Below the pieces are notes generated by a model. That model was not told where the DNA came from and did not search any database. It saw only the letters and a program-made list of their open reading frames with translations. 36,584 bases of DNA from Sulfurovum sp. FS08-3. GTDB lineage: Bacteria > Campylobacterota > Campylobacteria > Campylobacterales > Sulfurovaceae. The translations under genes were made by a program, and so were the position numbers. Where the stretch lies: assembly GCA_000830175.1 (NCBI GenBank), contig JQIS01000002.1, positions 1 to 36,584 of the forward strand, given 5' to 3'. Every line of letters begins with the position of its first letter. Within the stretch, counting starts at the first letter, position 1. This document shows positions 16,758 through 23,509 of this stretch, piece after piece.

Positions 16758-17022
16758 TTTTGTGATAGGATACGATATATCTTCGCCCAAACGCCTTGCA
16801 AAGGTATCAAAATATCTTGAATGCTACGCTATGCGTATCCAAAAATCTATTTTTTTGTATCCAAATGTCTCCAAAATAGAACTTAAGGCTAGGATAGACG
16901 AGCTTACGAGTCTAATCGATGCCAACCATGATGATGTGCGTATCTATCAAATAGACACAAAACACTCTCTATCTATCAATAGTGCGATTGATTTGCAAAA
17001 CCCCACTATCATCAAAGGCTAA
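16744..17022 (+). CDS. cas2: CRISPR-associated Cas2 (second copy)
   Basis: A 92-residue Cas2 with the more canonical sequence: FVIGYDISSPKRLAKVSKYL (metal Asp D11) and YAMRIQKSIFLYP, matching the YGxRVQxSVFE motif. The gene begins 14 nt inside the end of cas1; the ATG at 16744 is used because the upstream TTG would add only one residue. Having Cas2 on both sides of Cas1 allows heteromeric Cas2 dimers or two alternative integrase complexes. Which copy bridges Cas1 cannot be told from sequence. Confidence 0.92.
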   Translation: MKKYDFVIGYDISSPKRLAKVSKYLECYAMRIQKSIFLYPNVSKIELKARIDELTSLIDANHDDVRIYQIDTKHSLSINSAIDLQNPTIIKG

Positions 17023-17025
17023 AGA

Positions 17026-17388
17026 GTGCAAAACATCTACCAACAAATCGATAAGATATTTGATAATCCATCCTCCAAACGCCCTAAATGGGCGGATGAG
17101 CTTTTTGAAGAGATTCAAGAACTCAAAGCTTTGCTCAAAGCACAAACTCAACAAACTCAACAAAAGAGCAAAAATGAGAAGAGTGATGATTTTTTTGAGT
17201 TTTTAAGAGAATTTCGCAAAAATTTGCAAACCGATACCGCAAAAAGCATAGAGTATCAAGGGCAAAAGCTAGGTATCGATAGCAATGGACTGCTCTACGA
17301 CAAAGAGACTCTAGTGACACTTAGCAGACAAAAAGCCTATCTAATCTATAACTATTTCTACAAAATACAACTAAAAAATAATTTTTAG
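17026..17388 (+). CDS. Unknown 120-residue protein between cas2 and the CRISPR leader
   Basis: Not recognised. GTG start 3 nt after the cas2 stop, with AAAGG 7 nt upstream. Three parts are seen: an N-terminal amphipathic helix region (KWADELFEEIQELKALLKAQ, about 22-41), a polar Gln/Lys linker (41-54), and a C-terminal domain (55-120) with YQGQKLGIDSNGLLYDKETL and a Tyr-rich end (YLIYNYFYKI). It has no cysteines, no signal peptide and no membrane segment. Position as last gene before the leader suggests a role in spacer acquisition or leader binding; this is inference. Confidence 0.7.
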   Translation: MQNIYQQIDKIFDNPSSKRPKWADELFEEIQELKALLKAQTQQTQQKSKNEKSDDFFEFLREFRKNLQTDTAKSIEYQGQKLGIDSNGLLYDKETLVTLSRQKAYLIYNYFYKIQLKNNF

Positions 17389-17390
17389 TT
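17369..17390 (+). other. AT-only hairpin at the end of the last adaptation gene
   Basis: AACTAAAAA (17369-17377) and its complement (17382-17390) form a 9-bp stem with a 4-nt loop across the stop codon. It contains only two G-C pairs, so stability is low. It may mark the cas/leader boundary. Confidence 0.25.
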
Positions 17391-17539
17391 TCAAAAAAGT
17401 TTAGACAAAGGATTGAAAATCAAACTATTACAAAAAGTAATCTTGCTCAAAGAGAACAAAAAATCTAAACAAACTTCACTGTTTTTTCATGAAAGTTTCG
17501 CTTAAGAATACCAAAGCCCTATTTTACGCTATGTAGAGG
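17389..17539 (+). promoter_or_regulatory. CRISPR leader
   Basis: A 151-nt AT-rich, gene-free stretch between the last adaptation gene and the first repeat. That it is the leader end follows from the degenerate repeat at the other end of the array and the cas genes on this side. It holds GGATTGAAA (17410-17418), identical to nine bases near the end of the repeat, with TTACAA (17429-17434), the first bases of the repeat, 10 nt further on. No convincing -35/-10 pair was found. Confidence 0.7.
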
Positions 17540-19401
17540 GTTACAACACTGACCCGATTTTAAGGGGATTGAAACATTTAATTCTTCGTATACCTTGTCG
17601 CGCCAATACAGTTACAACACTGACCCGATTTTAAGGGGATTGAAACCAATGATTTTAGTCACATCTTCTATTTTGCTTGTAGTTACAACACTGACCCGAT
17701 TTTAAGGGGATTGAAACGGGGAATTTAACTTTCTTATTATTTCGATGAATAAGTTACAACACTGACCCGATTTTAAGGGGATTGAAACACCGAGCTCTTT
17801 CGATATAGTTATCAAGCTCCGGGTTACAACACTGACCCGATTTTAAGGGGATTGAAACCTATCATCATTTGTTCTCTTTATAATTATCGCTTTAGTTACA
17901 ACACTGACCCGATTTTAAGGGGATTGAAACATGGAGTCCCCATATCCGTAACCCTCCCCTACGGTTACAACACTGACCCGATTTTAAGGGGATTGAAACT
18001 TGAAACGTTTGTTGAATATTCCCCATTTACAAGTTACAACACTGACCCGATTTTAAGGGGATTGAAACTTCTCAACTCTGCATAAGTTGTTACACTCAAT
18101 TGTTACAACACTGACCCGATTTTAAGGGGATTGAAACACTCCTCCGAGCTCGTTACACGAGCCGGATTCGATGTTACAACACTGACCCGATTTTAAGGGG
18201 ATTGAAACCCCAATTCCTGTGTTACAGGGAAAACGGTGATACCATATTACAACACTGACCCGATTTTAAGGGGATTGAAACAAAACAAGCGCGATATTAG
18301 GCGAGGCGACTACAATTATTACAACACTGACCCGATTTTAAGGGGATTGAAACCTTAGCCTCCGCCGGTAGTGTTAACCACTGCCAGAATTACAACACTG
18401 ACCCGATTTTAAGGGGATTGAAACAAAGCCAAAATCTCTTCACGAGGCGGTGCATGATTACAACACTGACCCGATTTTAAGGGGATTGAAACCCATTCCG
18501 GACACTCCAGAGAAGTAGCTTCCCTGATTACAACACTGACCCGATTTTAAGGGGATTGAAACCCGCCATCAAAAACTATATTAACACGTCTTTTTTATTA
18601 CAACACTGACCCGATTTTAAGGGGATTGAAACTCAATATCTGTTGCGGAGTATTCATTTTCACCCTTATTACAACACTGACCCGATTTTAAGGGGATTGA
18701 AACCATCGCTATAATCTTTCAAAAGACCTTTTTTATAATTACAACACTGACCCGATTTTAAGGGGATTGAAACAAGCTACGTGGATCCCGACGGTCAATC
18801 CGCCTATATTACAACACTGACCCGATTTTAAGGGGATTGAAACATATTATCCTTTTTGGCATCAACCTTACCATTATATTACAACACTGACCCGATTTTA
18901 AGGGGATTGAAACCACAAGTTTTTCTATCCTTCTTGAATCGACAGAAAATTACAACACTGACCCGATTTTAAGGGGATTGAAACCATCCGGAAGCACCTT
19001 TTCCTCTACCTTTCTTTCGATTACAACACTGACCCGATTTTAAGGGGATTGAAACATTCCATCTTCGTTGCTGTTTAACGGAGATACAAAATTACAACAC
19101 TGACCCGATTTTAAGGGGATTGAAACGTAGTTATCACTCTATCCCCTCCGGTCTCTTCATAATTACAACACTGACCCGATTTTAAGGGGATTGAAACACA
19201 TCAACCTTATTGCCTTGTCGCACTCCCCTACATTACAACACTGACCCGATTTTAAGGGGATTGAAACAAATAATGCTTTGCTCTATCAAACTTCTCTTTT
19301 TATTACAACACTGACCCGATTTTAAGGGGATTGAAACATACTTCCAACCACCCTTGTTCCGTCATTGTAAGTTACAACACTGACCCGATTTTAAGGGGAT
19401 T
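17540..19401 (+). CRISPR. CRISPR array, 27 repeats and 26 spacers
   Basis: The 36-nt repeat starts RTTACAACACTGACCC and ends GATTTTAAGGGGATTGAAAC; spacers are 32-37 nt (repeat-to-repeat distance 68-73). Repeats begin at 17540, 17611, 17682 and so on. The inner 35 nt are identical in the first 26 copies. The first base is G in copies 1-10 and A in copies 11-26. Copy 27 (19371-19401) has G and loses the last five bases (GAAAC replaced by TGTAA). The ATTGAAAC end, read rightward, is the typical 8-nt 5' handle of crRNAs in type I-B/III-like systems. No cas6 or effector lies in the window, so processing and interference must come from elsewhere, if they occur. Confidence 0.98.
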
Positions 19402-19419
19402 TGTAAATAGGTTTTATGT

Positions 19420-19425
19420 TATACT
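19420..19425 (+). promoter_or_regulatory. Extended -10 promoter of the antitoxin gene
   Basis: TGTTATACT (TGN plus TATACT) starts 17 nt after the last CRISPR repeat and 23 nt before the antitoxin ATG. AAGGAG precedes that ATG by 7 nt. Confidence 0.5.
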
Positions 19426-19447
19426 TTAGTCAAAAAGGAGTCTTGAA

Positions 19448-19696
19448 ATGCAAACGATACAATTGAGTATGGATGATATGCTTGTGGATAGGGTGATGAG
19501 CTTTTTGAATCAATTGCCCAAAAATCAATTGAAGATTGATATCAAGCCTCAAGAGACTCTACCCTACGCAACAAAAGACCCCAAAAAACACAGCAGAGTC
19601 CTCAAAAGAGAGTTTGATAGCGATAGTGTCGATGAAGTAGCACTGACGCATATAAAGGATAGTGCCAAATACATTCATGAGCTTAGAAGAAAATAA
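19448..19696 (+). CDS. VapB-like antitoxin of a PIN toxin
   Basis: An 82-residue acidic/basic mixed protein starting MQTIQLSMDDMLVDRVMSFLNQLP, an N-terminus like that of many small antitoxins, followed by a linker (KPQETLPYATKDPKKHSRV) and a helical tail ending KYIHELRRK, probably the toxin-wrapping part. Assignment rests mainly on its partner: its stop codon overlaps the next start (ATAATG), and the next gene encodes the first half of a PIN domain. With the toxin truncated it would have no partner in place. Confidence 0.65.
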   Translation: MQTIQLSMDDMLVDRVMSFLNQLPKNQLKIDIKPQETLPYATKDPKKHSRVLKREFDSDSVDEVALTHIKDSAKYIHELRRK

Positions 19697-19917
19697 TGCG
19701 GTTTTTGGATAGCTGTATTGTGATTGATTATCTCAATGGCAAGATAGAGATAGATGAAAATGACAAATTAAACTACTGTATCAACTCCATTGTAGAGATG
19801 GAAGTGGTAGTAGGAGCAAAAAACAAACGAGAACTTGCAACCATCAACAAAAAAATATCCAATTTTATGATACTTGATATTGAGCAAGATATTATGGAGT
19901 CGCACGTGCGAGTTTGA
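19696..19917 (+). pseudogene. Truncated VapC-type PIN-domain toxin
   Basis: 73 residues beginning MRFLDSCIVIDYLNG, the first PIN motif with its metal Asp (D5), then SIVEMEVVVGA with the conserved Glu. Normal VapC proteins have about 130 residues; the second half, with the remaining acidic residues, is missing. The frame ends inside the 3' end of the oppositely oriented flavoprotein gene, so sequence was lost at the junction near 19.9 kb. Nuclease activity is unlikely. Confidence 0.75.
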
Positions 19918-21097
19918 TAGCACAACTCCATGCGAAGTGTAGATTAAATCCCCCTCTATCGCCATCCACATCCAATACTTCGCCCACAAAGTAGAGGTTT
20001 TTTACGAGTTTTGATTCCATGGTGTGGGGATTGATGGTGGTCGTATCGACTCCGCCTATGGCTACTTCGGCTCCCTTGAAGCCTTGTGTGCCATCTATCT
20101 CTATCTTAAAGTTTTTCAGTGCATAAACCATAGCGTTGATATGTTTTGTAGTAAGGCTTTGGGTGGTTTGTGCTGTGAGTTTGAGTCGATTGAGTATCAC
20201 CCGTGCGAGTTTTTTGTGGATAAAGCCCTCTAGCCAAAGAGCAATAGGTTTATCGCCCACAAGAGTGCTTTGCAATAGATTGTGCAACGCTTTTTTGCTC
20301 CACTGGGGCATCAAATCGGCTTGGATAGTGCAATGTTCGTAGTGACTTAACGCCAAAGAGGCAAAACGGCTCATATCCAATACCGCCAAACCCGATACTC
20401 CATAAGAGGTAAAGAGAATATCGCCTGTCGTTTGAGCCTTTTGGTCGCCGTTGCAATAGAGTGTAAGCGTGGCTATTTGTTTGTACCCTGCCAATTGATA
20501 AATCTCTTTTTGGGGAGAGGTGAGCTGTACAAGCGAGGGCAGGGGAGGGATGATGGGATGATGAAAGCTTTGGGCAATGGTGAGTCCAATATCGCTACTG
20601 CCTAGTTGAGGATAAGCAAGATTGCCCGAGGCAATGACAAGCTTGTGAGCCAAAAAGCTATCGTTTGGCGTGGTAAGGGTAAAAAATTTCTCTTTTTTGA
20701 CATCCAAAACCTCTTGATGCCTCTCTATCTTTGCCCCCAAACGCAAGGCTTCGTACTCCAAAATATCGACAACACTTGCGGCATTTTGACTCATAGGATA
20801 GACTCTTCCCTCTTTGCCCTCGTGTGTAAAAATGCCCAATGACTCCAAAAGCCCCTTGATGTATGGGTACTCGACGATGATGTTGGCGACAAAGTGGGGG
20901 TTTTGCGAATGGAAGCGATGGGGGGTTATGTGGGAGTGGGTAATGTTGCACTTGCCATTACCGCTAATGGTAATCTTTTTGCCTATTTGGGCATTTTTTT
21001 CCAACACCAAAACCTCTTTGCCTTTTTGAGCCAAGAGTATCGCCGACATCAAGCCACTCGCCCCTCCACCGATGATGATGTATGGATGGATTTTCAT
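19892..21097 (-). CDS. BaiN/HI0933-family FAD-dependent flavoprotein
   Basis: A 401-residue flavoprotein. The dinucleotide motif GGGASG (10-15) is followed by the family block EKNAQIGKKITISGNGKCNITH (33-54). A central inserted domain follows, and the C-terminal FAD segment is NLYFVGEVLDVDGDRGG. Family members are annotated as aminoacetone oxidase or NAD(P)/FAD oxidoreductase; the physiological substrate is not settled. The start overlaps the stop of an upstream 50-codon gene (TAATG), which implies coupled translation. The last 25 nt overlap the truncated PIN gene on the other strand; the C-terminus (CAIKLARATP) is not the usual SSGYLAGK-like end and may have been altered by the junction. Confidence 0.9.
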   Translation of the reverse strand: MKIHPYIIIGGGASGLMSAILLAQKGKEVLVLEKNAQIGKKITISGNGKCNITHSHITPHRFHSQNPHFVANIIVEYPYIKGLLESLGIFTHEGKEGRVYPMSQNAASVVDILEYEALRLGAKIERHQEVLDVKKEKFFTLTTPNDSFLAHKLVIASGNLAYPQLGSSDIGLTIAQSFHHPIIPPLPSLVQLTSPQKEIYQLAGYKQIATLTLYCNGDQKAQTTGDILFTSYGVSGLAVLDMSRFASLALSHYEHCTIQADLMPQWSKKALHNLLQSTLVGDKPIALWLEGFIHKKLARVILNRLKLTAQTTQSLTTKHINAMVYALKNFKIEIDGTQGFKGAEVAIGGVDTTTINPHTMESKLVKNLYFVGEVLDVDGDRGGFNLHFAWSCAIKLARATP

Positions 21098-21249
21098 TAT
21101 TTGGAGCGATTGTATTGTAATCTAAGTTGCTCTTTGATGCGTTTTTTGTAGGTAGTAGATAAATCACTGCGACCGCTACTGGCTAGTCCAAAAAGGTCTT
21201 TGCCTAGTTCGTAGGGAGTTTTTGGTTTGGGAGTTGATTTTTTTGTCAT
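21097..21249 (-). CDS. Small basic protein of 50 residues coupled to the flavoprotein
   Basis: A short frame starting MTKKSTPKPKTPYELGKDLF and ending KEQLRLQYNRSK. AGGAAC lies 5 nt before the ATG, and the stop codon overlaps the flavoprotein ATG (TAATG). Strongly basic with no cysteines; the YELGKDLFGLASSG part looks helical. No family recognised. Coding is supported by the ribosome site, the coupling and the lack of other signals in this spacer. Confidence 0.65.
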   Translation of the reverse strand: MTKKSTPKPKTPYELGKDLFGLASSGRSDLSTTYKKRIKEQLRLQYNRSK

Positions 21250-21343
21250 GGTGTGTTCCTATTGGTTGTTTTGGGGTGCGATTGCTTAAGCGTTAAGTTT
21301 ATATTGTAATACACTATCCATTAAATCTCTATAAAAGTTTTGC

Positions 21344-21349
21344 TATAAT
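21344..21349 (+). promoter_or_regulatory. Extended -10 promoter of purM
   Basis: TGCTATAAT (TGN plus a perfect TATAAT) lies 30 nt before the purM ATG, without a clear -35, as expected for extended -10 promoters. Confidence 0.65.
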
Positions 21350-21379
21350 AGTGTCATATTTTTTTTGAAAGTGAAGGCA

Positions 21380-22375
21380 ATGGCAAATATATCCTATAAA
21401 GATGCAGGTGTTGATATTGATGCGGGAAATGATTTTGTAGAGGCGATTAAGAGCGATGTCAAATCGACTTTTGATAGCAATGTAATTGGAGGAATTGGCT
21501 CGTTTGCGGGGGCGTATGCACTGCCTAGCGGATACAAAGAACCCGTCATTTTATCGGCTACCGATGGAGTGGGAACGAAGCTGATGTTGGCTATCCAAAG
21601 CGGTAAACTCGATAGCGTTGGAGTCGATTTGGTAGCGATGTGTGTCAATGATTTGATTTGCAATTTTGGTACACCGATGTTTTTTTTGGACTACTACGCC
21701 ACAGGCAAACTCGACCCCCAAAAGGCTCATGCCGTAGTATCGGGCATTGCTAGAGGGTGCAAAGAGGCACAGTGTGCATTGGTAGGAGGCGAGACGGCCG
21801 AGATGCCAGGGATGTACGCTCCAGAGGACTTTGATTTGGCAGGGTTTGCTGTAGGGATTGCTGAACGTTCTCAAATGGATAGAGTAGCCCTCATCAAAGA
21901 GGGACAATCGCTTGTAGCCCTTCCTAGTAGCGGAGTACACTCCAATGGCTATTCGTTGGTACGCAAGCTCTTTTTTGATAAACTAGGCATGAAATTTGAA
22001 GATGAGTTTAAGGGTAGGGCGTTGATTGAGACGCTTATGACACCGACTAAAATTTATGTCCAAGAGTTCAAAGCCAATCAAGACAAAATCGTAGCCCTTG
22101 CCCATATCACAGGGGGCGGAATCGTCGAAAATCTCCCGAGAGTTTTGCCTGAGGGTATCAAAGCCGTCATCAAAAAAGAGGCTATTAGAGTCTTGCCTAT
22201 CTTTGAATTTATGGCTCACTATGTCGATGAAGAGGAGATGTACCGCACCTTCAACATGGGCGTTGGGATGATTTGGGTAGTTGAAAACGAACATCTCGAA
22301 GCGGTATGCGAATCTACAGGCGGATACCTTATTGGACATTTAGAAGCTGGGGAGAAGGGCGTAGAGTGGGCTTAG
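21380..22375 (+). CDS. purM: Phosphoribosylformylglycinamidine cyclo-ligase (AIR synthetase)
   Basis: A 331-residue PurM, the fifth step of purine synthesis (FGAM plus ATP to AIR). The N-terminus SYKDAGVDIDAGN is characteristic. ATP-binding parts are GIGSFAGAYALP and the glycine-rich LVGGETAEMPGMY, and SSGVHSNGYSLVRK and HITGGGIVENLPRVLP are the other family blocks. The ATG at 21380 (MANISYKD) matches the common family start; a TTG 15 nt upstream in frame is less likely. Single gene; the next gene is convergent. Confidence 0.95.
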   Translation: MANISYKDAGVDIDAGNDFVEAIKSDVKSTFDSNVIGGIGSFAGAYALPSGYKEPVILSATDGVGTKLMLAIQSGKLDSVGVDLVAMCVNDLICNFGTPMFFLDYYATGKLDPQKAHAVVSGIARGCKEAQCALVGGETAEMPGMYAPEDFDLAGFAVGIAERSQMDRVALIKEGQSLVALPSSGVHSNGYSLVRKLFFDKLGMKFEDEFKGRALIETLMTPTKIYVQEFKANQDKIVALAHITGGGIVENLPRVLPEGIKAVIKKEAIRVLPIFEFMAHYVDEEEMYRTFNMGVGMIWVVENEHLEAVCESTGGYLIGHLEAGEKGVEWA

Positions 22376-22423
22376 TCTCTGCCCCTATAGAAGAGGAATT
22401 TTTAAGATAGTTATTTCACACTC

Positions 22424-23029
22424 TCAGGAGAGGTGGAGCGAGAAGACAATCACTTGTTTGCTATTGCACAAAATCTTCTCGACTCGTGTTTGCCACAGTG
22501 TGCCAAAGAGATGCTTCTCGTGGTGGTTGGCTTTGCCTTGTAGGATTTTGGTTATAAGGGGCGGTATCTTTTCATCGGGGGCGATGGATGAGGGGTTGTA
22601 GCTTATATCGACAAAGGCGTGGGTATCGTTGCGAATGAGTCGCATGGTGGCTTCTATGTTTTGAGCAAAGTGCATACGATGGGTGCGATTAAATTGCCCT
22701 CCTATCCCTTTGAAGCCCCAGTTATCAGTAGCTCCCGTGATTTGCGTGGCAATAGCGGCTATGACACCTGTCGTTTCGCTCTCCAAAGGCTTTTGAAAGC
22801 TTACTTCTATCTCGCCTCGCTGGGGTAATGCTTCACCGTAGAGGGCTTTTAAGCCTTCTCGTATCATTAAATAAGCTCCTGCAACCGTAGGGCAACTGTG
22901 TCCTGCCAATTTGACAACATCCAAATAACCAAACGTTATCACACCCTCTTCAAAAGTACCCAAAAACTCCGAGAGTCCATCGTGCAACGTGATAGGCTCA
23001 ACCCTATCGTAGAAGTTAGGATAACGCAT
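22424..23029 (-). CDS. FmdE-like domain protein, function unknown
   Basis: A 201-residue protein. LAGHSCPTVAGAYLMIREG (42-60) resembles the GHxCPGxxxG signature of the FmdE family (formylmethanofuran dehydrogenase subunit E-like), a fold that binds metals or haem through the His/Cys motif. RTHRMHF and the C-terminal HHEKHLFG are further histidine groups. No methanogenic pathway is present, so the name describes the fold only. The ATG at 23029 overlaps the stop of the upstream cytochrome gene (TGATG), linking this protein to a c-type cytochrome. Confidence 0.6.
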   Translation of the reverse strand: MRYPNFYDRVEPITLHDGLSEFLGTFEEGVITFGYLDVVKLAGHSCPTVAGAYLMIREGLKALYGEALPQRGEIEVSFQKPLESETTGVIAAIATQITGATDNWGFKGIGGQFNRTHRMHFAQNIEATMRLIRNDTHAFVDISYNPSSIAPDEKIPPLITKILQGKANHHEKHLFGTLWQTRVEKILCNSKQVIVFSLHLS

Positions 23030-23439
23030 CAAAATCTCTTGCCCTCATAGTAGTCATAGACCCACTGAGCCACGGTGTCGAGTTCTTCGTCGCTGATTTT
23101 GCCTTTTTGGGAGGGCATAAGACCAAATCTATCCAAAGCCCCGCCGTTGCACATGCTCTTATCAAGGTGCGGATTGATAACATAATCTTTGATAAAGGCT
23201 ACGACTACGGCACGATGGATTTCGTTGTCAATATCTTCTACTATTTTAATATTGCTTTTGAGTTGATGCGAGACCTCTATCATGGGTGGGGCTTTCATCT
23301 GCTTGATACGCTTAAGTGTCTCTTCTTTGGAGATAAGTTTGACATGGCACGAAGCACACTGCACATCAAATATCTTTTCGCCATTGAGTGTATTTGCCTC
23401 CAAGGACCCCAAAAGGGCTAAAATAATCAATTGCTTCAC
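23029..23439 (-). CDS. Periplasmic c-type cytochrome, monohaem
   Basis: A 136-residue class I-like cytochrome c. The signal peptide is MKQLIILALLGSLEAN, the haem site CASCH (28-32), and a likely axial Met is in APPM or in RFGLMPSQKG. The C-terminal helix reads LDTVAQWVYDYY. The GTG start at 23439 has AGGA 7 nt upstream and gives a clean signal peptide; an in-frame ATG seven codons earlier would add a charged tail (MHKKGYF). The middle segment (HRAVVVAFIKDYV) is longer than in simple cytochromes. Overlaps the FmdE-like gene by one base. Confidence 0.85.
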   Translation of the reverse strand: MKQLIILALLGSLEANTLNGEKIFDVQCASCHVKLISKEETLKRIKQMKAPPMIEVSHQLKSNIKIVEDIDNEIHRAVVVAFIKDYVINPHLDKSMCNGGALDRFGLMPSQKGKISDEELDTVAQWVYDYYEGKRF

Positions 23440-23509
23440 AAAGTATCCTTTTTTGTGCAACTGTAGCGTAATAGTGCGACTTGGGGCATTGACCTATATC
23501 AACGCAGAG

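Noticed and set aside
17852-18085. Open frame of 77 codons inside the CRISPR array
   Set aside because: It consists of repeat and spacer sequence (the peptide repeats YNTDPILRGLK with each repeat), so it is a by-product of the array.
19448-19917. A working toxin-antitoxin pair next to the array
   Set aside because: The PIN domain ends after about half of the family length and lacks the later acidic residues, so it was called a pseudogene.
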